A stretch of 37,007 nt of DNA, taken from NCBI GenBank assembly GCA_016788565.1, contig JAEUSP010000016.1, forward strand, positions 1-37,007, given 5' to 3'. The notes under the pieces are model-generated. The model saw only the letters and a list, made by a program, of their open reading frames with translations. It was not told where the DNA came from and did not search any database. Below are positions 24,615 through 33,172 of this stretch, in pieces. A program made the translations under genes and the position numbers. Positions within the stretch are counted from its first letter, which is position 1. Each line of letters opens with the position of its first letter. Origin of the DNA: Chlorobiota bacterium (GTDB taxonomy: Bacteria > Bacteroidota > Ignavibacteria > OLB7).

Positions 24615-27600
24615 ATGCTCTACCGTTCGTTTGTTCTTCTGGCCATTGCGGCCCTCTCCCTTTTGCTGATACTTCCAACCACGCTTCACGCCCGCGATGG
24701 AAGCCGCGGGATGAAGAAACATGGCGGCCAAGCGGGGTTTCTTCCCGGCACCGTTGTGCTGAAATTGAAGGAGACGCTGCCAAACCGCCGCAGCAATCTT
24801 CAGTTCGGTATTCCCGACCTTGACCGCGCCCTTGCGGGGCTTGGCCTCACCGCCCGCCGTCCGCTGTTTCCGCTTGCGCCGTGGCCAACCGATGGATTGT
24901 TCAAATCCTCGCGTGACCCGATTGCGGCCGGTGGATTTAACCGAATCTACGTGATCCAGTACGGAGGTCACACTGACCCCCAAACCGCTGCCAACCAGCT
25001 TGCGGAAACTGGCTTGGTGGAATTTGCCGAGCCGTACCTCACCTTCCCGCTTTTGTACACCCCCAACGATCCGCAGATTTCTGGGCAGTACGCGCTCAGC
25101 ATCATCCAAGCGGCCCAGGCGTGGGATGTGACAAAAGGGGATTCCAGCGTGGTGATCGGCATCATTGACTCCGGCGTGGAGTGGACGCACCCCGACCTGC
25201 TGGAAAATATCTTCAACAACCCGGGCGAATCGGGGAAGGACGCGCAAGGGCGCGACCGCAGCAGCAACGGCGTGGATGACGACAACAACGGCTACGTTGA
25301 TGACCTCCATGGATGGGACTTGGTGGGAGGGCCAACGCTACAGGAACTTCAGAACGGACAGTTCAAGCCGGATAACAACCCTGCCCCTGTTGTTTCATCA
25401 GCGCAGAATTATCAGGGCTACCACGGGACGTGGAGTTCCGGCTGTGCTTCGGCAGCAACCGACAACGCACGCGGGATTGCTGGAACCGGATTCCGCTCAA
25501 AAATTCTTCCGGTGAAATGCACCGACGACAGCTTCGCCACCGGGCAAGTACTTACTGCGTTGGATGGCATCCGCTACGCCGCCGATATGCGCGCCAAAGT
25601 GATTAATTGCAGCTTCGGTGGCGAGGCCGCGGCCAGCGCAGGCCAGGCGTACCAGGCCGTGATTGATTATGCCTATGCCAAAGGGGCCTTGGTGGTTGCC
25701 GCCAGCGGGAATTTCAGCATGAACAACGATGAGAGTTCGGTCTTTCCTGCCAATTTGAAGCGGGTCCTTTCGGTGGGGGCAAGCACCCCGCAGGACTCAG
25801 CCGCCAGCTTCACTCATTACGGAATTGCGGTGAAGGTCTATGCCCCGGGGGTGAATATCCTTACCACACAACTGGGCGGAGGCTACGTGAGCAACGGAGT
25901 GAGCGGGACATCATTTTCGTCGCCGATCACCGCTGGCGTAGCCGCGCTGGTGTGGGCCATGCACCCCGATTGGACCCCCGACCAAGTTGCCATGCAAATC
26001 CGCGCCACCGCCGATAACCTGAAAGTGCCAAGCGGAGCCTACGCCCCGTTTTTCCACAAACGGGTGAACGCTTACCGCGCCGTGAACCTGAACAAAACCT
26101 TCACCGGAAGCGCGCTGACCACCATGCCCGGCGTGGAGCTAACCGGCTACACCATCAACGGCAAGGCCACCGACACACTGAAAGGACGTGAGCAAACCGC
26201 AACCGTGCAGCTTCGGCTGAAGAACCTGCTTGCCCCCACACGCAATCTGAAAATTGCCAGCATTGTTGGCCAGGTGCTTACCACCGATGGTGACATCACC
26301 CTTCCCAAACTTGGAACGCTGGAAGAAACCGCTCAGGAGATCACCGTCCGGTTTGCGCCAAACGCGCAGGTGCTCTATTCAGAAGGGAATATCCCGCTGA
26401 TTTTGCTGTTGAGCGACGGGGCCTACGAAGCCTACGTGAAAGTAGAAATCCCGATTAGCATCCCCGGATGGAAAAAACAGTTCGACCCACCCACCGCCCA
26501 GTTTGAAGGGAGCAGCATCAAGGCCGTTACCAACCAGGTGGCGTGGGGTGCGGGGAACGTCAGCAACGTCCCGTACATCACCCGCACGCTGAACGGAAAC
26601 ACCTGGAGCAACCTGATCCGTGTGACCTCGGCACAGGAGCCGCTGTACGCGATTACCGGGCGCAGTAGCCAGCTTGCTTGGGGGGGGACAGGGCCGTCAT
26701 CGGGCCAGGCTGCCGTCTATCGGACCAGCAACGGCGGGACCGCATGGACCCGAGTAAACGTTGCGGCCATCACCAACTTTGTCAACGGTATTCATTTCTT
26801 CGATGACCAAAACGGCGTGGTGCTTGGCGACCCGCTAAACGGACGTTGGGGAATTGGAACCACCACCAACGGCGGCGCGTCCTGGGAAGCAATCGCCACG
26901 CCAGTATCGCTTGGGAAAGCAGCGGAAGTTGGTTGGAACAACGCCTACGCTTCGGTTGGCGACACCATCTGGTTCGGCACCAACAACAGCCGCATCTACT
27001 ACTCCACCGACCGTGGCGCAACATGGGGTTTTGGGACCACACCAACCGTGAACTCCTTCAGCGTGGCTTTTGCCAACGGGAACGATGGCTTGGCAACCTT
27101 CAACCAGGGGAGCGACGGAACCGGCGTGCCGATGATCGCCCTCTCGCGCGATGGCGGAAAAACGTGGGACCCAACCACACTTCCGTTCAACGGAGCCTTG
27201 CCGCAATCGGTGACGTTTGTTCCCGGGACCACGCGGGCGTTTGTGGCAACGCAGGTGGGGATATTCGAGACCAGCGATTTTGGGGCATCGTGGAAGCAGA
27301 TGGCGGTGCCGATGATGAGCTATCAGAGCTTGGCCCTTTCGGCGCAGGCTGATTCCGAAAAAAATGTGAGCGCGTTCGGCATCAATGCTGCGGGGCAGAC
27401 GATAAACCTGAAAGAAGCTGCAGAAATCACCCAACCAACGGCGGTGCCAGCCGATGCCAGCGCAGGGTCGGGACTAATCGTTGGCGAAGCACTCCCCAAC
27501 CCAAGCATCGGGGTTGCCAGCATTGCCGTGATGCTCCCCCACGCGGCCAACCTGCAAGCAACATTGTTCGACGTTCTTGGCCGCCAGATCGGCGTTGTTG

Positions 27601-27731
27601 CTGACGGAGCCTACTCCGCCGGCCGCCACAGCATCACCTTCGATTGCAGCGGCTTGGCAACGGGAACATACTACTGCTGGGTGCGGGTCGGTGGCGTGCG
27701 GTTGATGCGGACAGTGGTGGTGGGGAGGTAA
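24615..27731 (+). CDS. Subtilisin-like (S8) protease with BNR region and T9SS sorting domain
   Basis: This is a 1038-residue secreted protease. The signal peptide (about 1-26; LLAIAALSLLLILP) is followed by a propeptide-like segment (VVLKLKE, then IYVIQYGG). The S8 domain (about 150-490) has the triad D185 in GIIDSGVEWTHPDL, H270 in YHGTWSSGCA and S433 in GVSGTSFSSP, with the oxyanion Asn in VVAASGN. The usual HGTH motif reads HGTW here. Residues about 490-630 form a beta-sandwich, and about 640-920 carry BNR/YCF48-like repeats (SNGGTAW, TNGGASW, STDRGATW, SRDGGKTW, TSDFGASW). The last 85 residues (GEALPNPSIG, then GLATGTYYCWVRVGG) are a T9SS type A domain. It should act at the cell surface. 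The start at 24615 is chosen for the signal peptide. Confidence 0.92.
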   Translation: MLYRSFVLLAIAALSLLLILPTTLHARDGSRGMKKHGGQAGFLPGTVVLKLKETLPNRRSNLQFGIPDLDRALAGLGLTARRPLFPLAPWPTDGLFKSSRDPIAAGGFNRIYVIQYGGHTDPQTAANQLAETGLVEFAEPYLTFPLLYTPNDPQISGQYALSIIQAAQAWDVTKGDSSVVIGIIDSGVEWTHPDLLENIFNNPGESGKDAQGRDRSSNGVDDDNNGYVDDLHGWDLVGGPTLQELQNGQFKPDNNPAPVVSSAQNYQGYHGTWSSGCASAATDNARGIAGTGFRSKILPVKCTDDSFATGQVLTALDGIRYAADMRAKVINCSFGGEAAASAGQAYQAVIDYAYAKGALVVAASGNFSMNNDESSVFPANLKRVLSVGASTPQDSAASFTHYGIAVKVYAPGVNILTTQLGGGYVSNGVSGTSFSSPITAGVAALVWAMHPDWTPDQVAMQIRATADNLKVPSGAYAPFFHKRVNAYRAVNLNKTFTGSALTTMPGVELTGYTINGKATDTLKGREQTATVQLRLKNLLAPTRNLKIASIVGQVLTTDGDITLPKLGTLEETAQEITVRFAPNAQVLYSEGNIPLILLLSDGAYEAYVKVEIPISIPGWKKQFDPPTAQFEGSSIKAVTNQVAWGAGNVSNVPYITRTLNGNTWSNLIRVTSAQEPLYAITGRSSQLAWGGTGPSSGQAAVYRTSNGGTAWTRVNVAAITNFVNGIHFFDDQNGVVLGDPLNGRWGIGTTTNGGASWEAIATPVSLGKAAEVGWNNAYASVGDTIWFGTNNSRIYYSTDRGATWGFGTTPTVNSFSVAFANGNDGLATFNQGSDGTGVPMIALSRDGGKTWDPTTLPFNGALPQSVTFVPGTTRAFVATQVGIFETSDFGASWKQMAVPMMSYQSLALSAQADSEKNVSAFGINAAGQTINLKEAAEITQPTAVPADASAGSGLIVGEALPNPSIGVASIAVMLPHAANLQATLFDVLGRQIGVVADGAYSAGRHSITFDCSGLATGTYYCWVRVGGVRLMRTVVVGR

Positions 27732-27753
27732 CCGATATTCGGAAGAAGATCAG

Positions 27754-27842
27754 CCACAGAGACACAGAGGCCACAGAGTAGAAGGGCAAGAGAGAGTAGA
27801 ACCCTCTCTTTTCTTCCCTCTGTGATCTCTGTGCCTCTGTGG
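27754..27842 (+). terminator. CACAGAG palindromic repeat with terminator form
   Basis: CCACAGAG-ACACAGAGG-CCACAGAG (27754-27778) faces its near-complement (27818-27842). The inner segments AAGAGAGAG and CTCTCTT also pair, so the 89 bases form one long hairpin, directly followed by TTTTT. It lies 22 bases after the subtilase stop and can act as its terminator. The sequence belongs to a type of palindromic spacer repeat that I recall from many unrelated bacterial genomes, a statement from memory. The rest of the 27732-28076 gap shows no gene. Confidence 0.7.
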
Positions 27843-28056
27843 TTTTTAATTTCCCCCTCCTCCTGCAAACCGCGTTACGTTCCCGCGCATTGATGCCTCA
27901 ATTCCAAAGGCCACCCCTCTGCTTTCCCCTGGTGTACTTTTCTTTTCACGTATGGGAACCCAAGGTGAAAGAACGTCTCCAAGCCCCCTGCCTACCCCGC
28001 TGGCTGGATAGAGTATCCGGCGCGAATCAACCGAACAAAGCCTTTTCAACACTACA

Positions 28057-28070
28057 TACCTTTGGAGGGA
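28057..28070 (+). promoter_or_regulatory. Overlapping -7-like box and Shine-Dalgarno before the DUF1800 gene
   Basis: TACCTTTG (28057-28064) matches TAnnTTTG, and GGAGGG (from its last G, 28064-28069) is a strong ribosome-binding site 7 bases before the ATG at 28077. They cannot both act on the same transcript: a start about 4 bases after the box would remove the ribosome site. The Shine-Dalgarno role is more likely, since no -33 TTG is seen. Confidence 0.4.
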
Positions 28071-28076
28071 TAACCG

Positions 28077-29699
28077 ATGGATCGTAGAAACTTTCTATCC
28101 TTTGGAACACCACGCCGCACCGCTGCAAAGCCGTTGCAGGCGAACCAACGGAGCAACGGTGGGACGCAGAATCCCCCAGCGTTTTTAAGCCGCACAACCG
28201 CCGGACTTGAGCCATACAGCGGGCCATTCACCTACAAAGAAGCCGCACATCTGCTGCGCCGCTGCGTGGTTGGCCCAACCCAAACGGAAATCAACCAAGC
28301 AGTGGCCGATGGCTTGGATGCCACCATCAAAAAACTTCTTACTCCATTCACCCCTTCGCTTACGCTGATCCAAGATTGGGCCGGGCAGGACCCACAAGTC
28401 CGCCCAGCCGATGCCAGCCAAGCACAAGCCCTTCAGGATGCCGTATTTCAGCGCCGCGAGGCGTTACTGAAATGGTGGATGGGCGCGATTGCGACCTCCC
28501 CTGTTTCGCTTCAGGAGCGGATGGTGCTGTTTTGGCACAACCACTTCACCAGCGAGATGCAGGCCGTGAACATCCCCGAGTTCATGCTTACCCAGAACCA
28601 ACTGTTCCGCAGCAGCATGTTGGGGAATTTCAAGCAGTTCGTCAAGGATGTCACCAAGGATGTGGCAATGCTGATCTACTTGGATGGAGCAAAAAACTAC
28701 AAGCAAGGGCAGCGAAGCAACATCAACGAGAACTACGCACGCGAGCTTCAGGAGCTTTACACGATGGGCGTTAGCGATTGGGACGGAAACGCCAACTACA
28801 CCCAGCAAGACGTGAGCGAAGCCGCCCGTGCGCTAAGTGGTTGGGGCCCCAGCCCCAGCGCGAAAGGCTCACTGTACTTGGGATTGACCAGCCTGTTTAT
28901 TGCGCAGCGGTGGGATAGCGGAACCAAAACATTCCTGGGGAAAACAGGGGCGTGGAAGGCCGATGACATCGTGGATATCATCTTCGAGCAACGGGCTGAC
29001 CAAACCGCAAAATTCATGTGCGAGAAATTTTACCGCTGGTTTGTCTATGACATCCCCGACCGTGTGGTGATTGCTGCAATGGCCGAGACCTTCCGGCAGG
29101 GCAACTGGGAAATCAAACCGGTGATTGAGCAGCTTCTGCGAAGCGCGCACTTCTTTGATGAAACGAACATCGGCGCAATGGAGAAAAGCCCGACCGATTA
29201 CATGATCGGCGCAATCCGCCAACTGGCACTGACGGCAGTGCCCGACTTCAACGGGCAAACCGGGCGGAATACCCAGGACCTACGCAATCGGATGAGCGCG
29301 CAAGGAATGATCTTGTTCGATCCGCCAAACGTGAAAGGGTGGCCCGGCGGGCGAACTTGGGTTAGCACCAGCACGCTTCCGCTGCGCCAAAAGTTCAGCA
29401 TTGACGTTGCCGATGGTGTTCTGAAAAATCGCCAAACGCCCACCTACGTGTTCGACCCCATTGCCTTTGCCAAACAGTTCAGCGACCCGAACGACCTTAC
29501 CGCGCTCAGCAACGAAATGGCGCGGTTCCTTCTGAACAGCGAGCCATCGGACGCGGAACGCCAAACCCTGTTCGACACGATCTTGGACGGAGGGAAGGAC
29601 TACGAATGGAAGATTGACGACCCAGCCCAGAAGCCTGATGTTCGTATCAGGAAATTCATCAAGGCTGCGGTGCAATTAGCGAAGTATCAACTCTACTAA
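28077..29699 (+). CDS. DUF1800 family protein
   Basis: This 540-residue protein belongs to the DUF1800 family. Characteristic stretches are EAAHLLRRCVVGPTQTEI (the hallmark near the N-terminus), LKWWMGAIATSP, ERMVLFWHNHFTSEM, NENYARELQELYTMGV, and a late MILFDPPNVKGWPGGRTW. The fold is helical; biochemical function is unknown. It starts MDRRNFLSFG, a twin-arginine-like motif, but no hydrophobic core follows, so a Tat signal is doubtful. It has no C-terminal sorting domain. The DUF1501 gene follows after 61 bases on the same strand. This pairing recurs across Planctomycetota and Bacteroidota and suggests a joint function. The start is supported by a strong GGAGGG at the right distance. Confidence 0.92.
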   Translation: MDRRNFLSFGTPRRTAAKPLQANQRSNGGTQNPPAFLSRTTAGLEPYSGPFTYKEAAHLLRRCVVGPTQTEINQAVADGLDATIKKLLTPFTPSLTLIQDWAGQDPQVRPADASQAQALQDAVFQRREALLKWWMGAIATSPVSLQERMVLFWHNHFTSEMQAVNIPEFMLTQNQLFRSSMLGNFKQFVKDVTKDVAMLIYLDGAKNYKQGQRSNINENYARELQELYTMGVSDWDGNANYTQQDVSEAARALSGWGPSPSAKGSLYLGLTSLFIAQRWDSGTKTFLGKTGAWKADDIVDIIFEQRADQTAKFMCEKFYRWFVYDIPDRVVIAAMAETFRQGNWEIKPVIEQLLRSAHFFDETNIGAMEKSPTDYMIGAIRQLALTAVPDFNGQTGRNTQDLRNRMSAQGMILFDPPNVKGWPGGRTWVSTSTLPLRQKFSIDVADGVLKNRQTPTYVFDPIAFAKQFSDPNDLTALSNEMARFLLNSEPSDAERQTLFDTILDGGKDYEWKIDDPAQKPDVRIRKFIKAAVQLAKYQLY

Positions 29700-29760
29700 G
29701 AGCCGCGATGCCAACCAAACTCAATCAACCATTACCACAACCGAAATCAGACGAGGAATT

Positions 29761-31311
29761 ATGAAACGCAGAACATTTATACAGCGGCTTGGGGCAACGG
29801 GCATCGTGCTTCCATTAGCAATGGGTTTCCCGCGTGTGCGGGCCTTTGCCAAGCCCCCAGCAAACTCCCACTTCATGGGATTGCTTGGTGCCACCAACGA
29901 TAACGTGATGGTGTTGATCCGCCTTGCCGGCGGCAACGACGGATTGAACACCATCGTCCCCTACACCGACAGCACCTACTACAACGCCCGCGCCGGCGAC
30001 AGCTTGGGAATCGCCGAAAAAGATGTCATCAAACTTCCCGACAGCGCGGCACTGGGGTTGCATCCAAGCCTGCAACCGCTGGCTGAACTTTATACCGAAA
30101 AGAAGTTCGCCATTGTGCAAAGCGTTGGCTACCCAAACCAAAACCTCTCGCACTTCCGCAGCACCGACATTTGGCTGAGCGGAAGCGATTGGAACGTCTA
30201 TGACAACGCCGGGTGGTATGGCAAATATCTGGAGAAGGCCTACCCCGATTATCCCGGCGTTCTTCCCAGCGACCCATTTGCGATTGAGCTGGGGACCTAC
30301 CTAAGCACCACGCTGATTGGCGAGCAGAACAACATGGGGGTTGCGGTTTCCGACCTTTCCTACATCCCGGGCCAACCCGATAGCGACCCCGTTCGCGGAA
30401 CACACGCCGGCGATGAAGAAGCCTACGTGCGCGAGATTGCACGGCAATCCAACGTCTTCTCGAACGCAATCCTGAACGCAGCTGGCAAACAGCTTACCAA
30501 CAAAGTAACCTACCCAACGGGGAACGTGCTTGGAACCGCGCTTGCCTCCATTGCCCGGCTGATTGCTGCTGGATTAAAAACCCAGATGTACATCGTCAAC
30601 ATTGGCGGCTACGACACCCACGGAAACCAACTTGATACGCAAGCCACTCTGCACAAAACCTTTGCCGATGCGGTGAAAGCATTCCAGCGTGACATTGAAG
30701 GGTTTGGTTTGGACAAGCGCGTCTGCACGATGACCGTCAGCGAGTTCGGGCGGCGGGTGGCTTCCAACGGTGGCGGAACCGACCACGGGTCGGCAGCACC
30801 GCTGTTCGTGATTGGGACTAACGTCAATGGTGGATTGTTCGGCAACGCGCCAAACCTTACCGATTTGGAAGGACCGGGGAACATCAAAATGCAGTTCGAT
30901 TTCCGGCAGATTTATGCTTCGGTGTTGGGGCAATGGTATGCCGCGCCGGAGGAGATGATCCAGCCAGGGCCACTGCCACGCCACTTCGATCAACTGCCAA
31001 TCTTCAAGGTCAGCAGCAACCCAACCGGTGTTGATTACGCCAACGAGGCCGCCGCCGGAATGACGCTTGGCCAGAACTACCCGAACCCCGCAAGCAACGG
31101 GACAACGTTCCCAATCGGTGGTGTGCCGTCGGGGGTGGCGGCGCGGCTGGCAATCCACACGTTGGAAGGGCGCGAGGTGTTTGCGCAGGATATTCCCGCT
31201 GGGCAATCCAGCATCTACTTCGATACGCGAGTGCTGGCACCGGGAAGCTACATCACCACGCTCACCGCCGGCACCGCACGCCGCACCCGCTCGATGACAG
31301 TGGTTCGCTAA
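29761..31311 (+). CDS. DUF1501 family protein with Tat signal and T9SS sorting domain
   Basis: This 516-residue protein has a sulfatase/alkaline-phosphatase-like DUF1501 body. The N-terminus MKRRTFIQRLGATGIVLPLAMG is a twin-arginine signal (RRTFIQ plus hydrophobic core), so export as a folded protein is expected. Family motifs are LIRLAGGNDGLNTIVPY, LHPSLQPLAELY, VQSVGYPNQNLSHFRSTDIW, GGYDTHGNQ, VSEFGRRVASNGGGTDHGSA, and RQIYASVLGQWY. The last 80 or so residues (LGQNYPNPASNGTTF, then APGSYITTLTAG and MTVVR) form a T9SS type A domain, so the protein should reach the surface after Tat export. Metal ligands and substrate are not defined for the family. GAGGA lies 5 bases before the ATG. It forms a two-gene unit with DUF1800 and ends in a strong terminator. 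Confidence 0.92.
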   Translation: MKRRTFIQRLGATGIVLPLAMGFPRVRAFAKPPANSHFMGLLGATNDNVMVLIRLAGGNDGLNTIVPYTDSTYYNARAGDSLGIAEKDVIKLPDSAALGLHPSLQPLAELYTEKKFAIVQSVGYPNQNLSHFRSTDIWLSGSDWNVYDNAGWYGKYLEKAYPDYPGVLPSDPFAIELGTYLSTTLIGEQNNMGVAVSDLSYIPGQPDSDPVRGTHAGDEEAYVREIARQSNVFSNAILNAAGKQLTNKVTYPTGNVLGTALASIARLIAAGLKTQMYIVNIGGYDTHGNQLDTQATLHKTFADAVKAFQRDIEGFGLDKRVCTMTVSEFGRRVASNGGGTDHGSAAPLFVIGTNVNGGLFGNAPNLTDLEGPGNIKMQFDFRQIYASVLGQWYAAPEEMIQPGPLPRHFDQLPIFKVSSNPTGVDYANEAAAGMTLGQNYPNPASNGTTFPIGGVPSGVAARLAIHTLEGREVFAQDIPAGQSSIYFDTRVLAPGSYITTLTAGTARRTRSMTVVR

Positions 31312-31338
31312 AGCAACACGTTGGGTACAGGTACAGGC

Positions 31339-31380
31339 AACCAGCCCTTCCGGTGAATGCTGGAAGGGCTGGTTGATTTT
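31339..31380 (+). terminator. Intrinsic terminator after the DUF1501 gene
   Basis: A perfect 13-bp stem, AACCAGCCCTTCC (31339-31351) with GGAAGGGCTGGTT (31362-31374), has a 10-base loop and is followed by GATTTT. It lies 28 bases after the stop codon at 31311. It may also serve the convergent cupin gene. Confidence 0.8.
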
Positions 31381-31439
31381 GTGATCTGCCCAAGCTGGGC
31401 ACGGGCCACCAAACTGCTTTGCGTGGAACTAATCCCCAT

Positions 31440-31805
31440 CTACTCCAACCGCCCCAGTTCATCCAGCGTCCGCTCGTTGCGGATGTTCCCGGTGTTTAGC
31501 GTGCTGGCCGGCTCGAACAGCAGAAGGTGAACCTCCTGCTCGGCCACCGGCAGATGCTCGACACCGCGTGGGACAATGAAAAATTCCCCAGCATGAATGG
31601 CCACATCGCGCTCGCGAAGCCGCATCAGCAGCGTCCCTTTCAGAACAAGGAACAACTCATCTTCCTGTTCATGGTGATGCCACAAAAACTCCCCTTTCAG
31701 CTTTGCCAACTTCACCTGCTGCCCATTTAATTCCCCAACAACCACCGGTGCCCAGTAGCTGGTGATGCGGCTGAGTGCTTCGGCAAGATTGATGTTCTGT
31801 AGCAT
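31440..31805 (-). CDS. Small cupin-domain protein
   Basis: This 121-residue single-domain cupin has no signal peptide. Cupin motif 1 is KGEFLWHHHEQEDELFLVLKG, which supplies the HxH and Glu metal ligands. Motif 2 is AGEFFIVPRGVEHLPVA, which supplies the last His. The size and motifs resemble small metal-binding cupins of unknown substrate, such as those annotated as cupin_2, which include isomerases and storage-like proteins. It is divergent from repeat-rich DNA on the right and convergent with DUF1501 on the left. It is cytosolic. Function beyond metal binding is not inferable. Confidence 0.88.
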   Translation of the reverse strand: MLQNINLAEALSRITSYWAPVVVGELNGQQVKLAKLKGEFLWHHHEQEDELFLVLKGTLLMRLRERDVAIHAGEFFIVPRGVEHLPVAEQEVHLLLFEPASTLNTGNIRNERTLDELGRLE

Positions 31806-31843
31806 GGTTGTGGTAAAAAAGGTGGAAGATCAGTGATTTCGCT

Positions 31844-31896
31844 GTTCGGTGGCTCCGCTCATACTTCGACGGGGCTTAGCATGAGCGGGGGCTGGG
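31844..31896 (+). repeat. Dispersed short hairpin repeat, copy 2
   Basis: This unit is nearly identical to 18628-18680, with one transition in the CTCAGC part. It is directly followed by a short tract of GTCATTGG/GTCGTTGG repeats (31902-31928). Confidence 0.85.
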
Positions 31897-31991
31897 TTCG
31901 TGGTCATTGGTCGTTGGTCATTGGTCATTAGCGGGTTCTCGGTTTTGGCTTCATTTCACTCCTCCTATCTCACTCTTCACTCTTCGCTTCT

Positions 31992-32085
31992 GAGAGGGCG
32001 GGGGGTGAGGGCAGGCAGCGGCGGCGGCTTGGTTCGGTGGCTCCGCTTATACTTCAACGGGGCTCAGCATGAGCGGAGGGCTGGG
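31992..32085 (+). repeat. Direct duplication A: GC-rich block plus hairpin repeat copy 3
   Basis: GAGAGGGCGGGGGGTGAGGG and the following GGCAGGCAGCGGCGGCGGC block run into the hairpin repeat (32031-32085). The same roughly 90-bp composite recurs at 32325-32413. Copy 3 has several substitutions (CTTATACTTCAACG) compared with the others. Confidence 0.85.
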
Positions 32086-32109
32086 TTCGCAGCTATCCGC
32101 TCTAACTTC

Positions 32110-32246
32110 TATACTCGGATGAAATTGGTTTGCGAAACTCTACTCAGCTATGTGTGGTATGGATTCCCGCTTTCGCCCCGACTGGTCGGGGTAAACAGGG
32201 AATGACAACGACTAGATTTTTCGCAAACCATTCTGTTTGGAGTATA
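32110..32246 (+). repeat. TATACTC-ended dispersed repeat, copy 3 (137 bp)
   Basis: This copy has the same orientation as copy 2, with imperfect terminal inverted repeats of the TATACTC / GAGTATA type. Relative to copy 2 the central hairpin is longer and contains CCCCGACTGGTCGGGG, a nested palindrome also found in copy 1. It lies between the two direct duplications at 31992 and 32325. Confidence 0.85.
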
Positions 32247-32324
32247 TCTCCTACTTCCTTCCCCGGCTTTGGCTCCCTCTCCCACCCGACCAATGTGAGG
32301 CAACCAGCACCGTCACACGCTTGG

Positions 32325-32448
32325 GAGAGGGCGGGGGGTGAGGGCAGGCAGCGGCGGCGGCTTGGTTCGGTGGCTCCGCTCATACTTCGACGGAGCTCAG
32401 CATGAGCGGGGGCGATGTTCGGTGGCTCGGATCATACTTCGCACGCTA
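32325..32448 (+). repeat. Direct duplication B: GC-rich block, hairpin repeat copy 4 and partial copy
   Basis: The composite of 31992-32085 recurs here (32325-32413), followed by a partial hairpin repeat (32416-32448). The GGGAGAGGG at its left edge pairs with CCCTCTCCC at 32275-32283. The 31806-32644 gap is made almost wholly of such repeats; no gene is supported within it. Confidence 0.8.
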
Positions 32449-32644
32449 CCTGTTGATGAGCCAAAACAGCCTGCCTAAAAATTTGCTCCGTGAAGCAAAT
32501 CCTCCCTTCCAAAAACGAACCAGCCCAAGCCAATGGCTCAGGCTGATTCGCGGTGCAGACTGACTGAAATTCAGTAGTCGGCGGCAAAGGTACAACATCC
32601 CTGCGTCGGATTCCAGCGTTCATCCGAACGCCTGTGGTGATTTG

Positions 32645-33172
32645 TCAGCACAACTGGCAAGAAACCAACGCCATGCTATCTCCCACCGACGAAGTAGTGA
32701 GGATCAGCCCAATCCCACGGGCGTAGAAGTATTGGGTGAAGAAGTTCAATGCTATCAGGTTGCCGTTCATCAGCATCTTGCTCTCCCCCTCAATCATCAT
32801 CACGTCGTCGTAGAGCGTACCGGCAACTTCCTTGCTGGCCCCGGTTTCTTTCACGACCATCACCAAGATGTTCTCAAAGCCGTTAGCTTTGTAGCGGATT
32901 TCCCAAGTGTCGCCAATCTTCACGTCGTCGCGAAGCAAGGGTTGAAAATTCCCCGCCTCAAAGTTGTCCGCCAGATAGAGTTCCCCCTCCTTGCGGATAT
33001 GTTGGTCAATGTTGAGGATGGAGTTTACCATCGTGAAAGCGTTCGTGCCGTTGGCCGCTGTCACTTGGTTTGTGAAGCCGTCGCCGTTGCTCATCTGATA
33101 GGTCCAACTGTTCCCAACCGCAAGGGGGTAGAACGTTGCTGTTTCAACTGTCGTCTCCATTGTCGTCTCCAT
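32645..33172 (-). CDS. Small protein of unknown function with PLAVGNSW motif
   Basis: This is a 175-residue protein from the ATG at 33172. Near its N-terminus it reads FYPLAVGNSWTYQM, a pattern common at the start of many uncharacterised secreted or lipoprotein-like domains in Bacteroidota and Acidobacteriota. The rest is beta-rich and ends YFYARGIGLILTTSSVG, then SCQLC. No enzymatic motif is seen. The start is uncertain. A 12-base tandem duplication, ATGGAGACGACA, creates two in-frame ATGs (33172 and 33160), and the frame stays open to 33313. The upstream part ends LHAQ, which could be a signal-peptide end, but lacks a clean hydrophobic core. It is flanked by repeat DNA on the left and by the AddB-like gene on the right. 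Confidence 0.6.
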   Translation of the reverse strand: METTMETTVETATFYPLAVGNSWTYQMSNGDGFTNQVTAANGTNAFTMVNSILNIDQHIRKEGELYLADNFEAGNFQPLLRDDVKIGDTWEIRYKANGFENILVMVVKETGASKEVAGTLYDDVMMIEGESKMLMNGNLIALNFFTQYFYARGIGLILTTSSVGDSMALVSCQLC

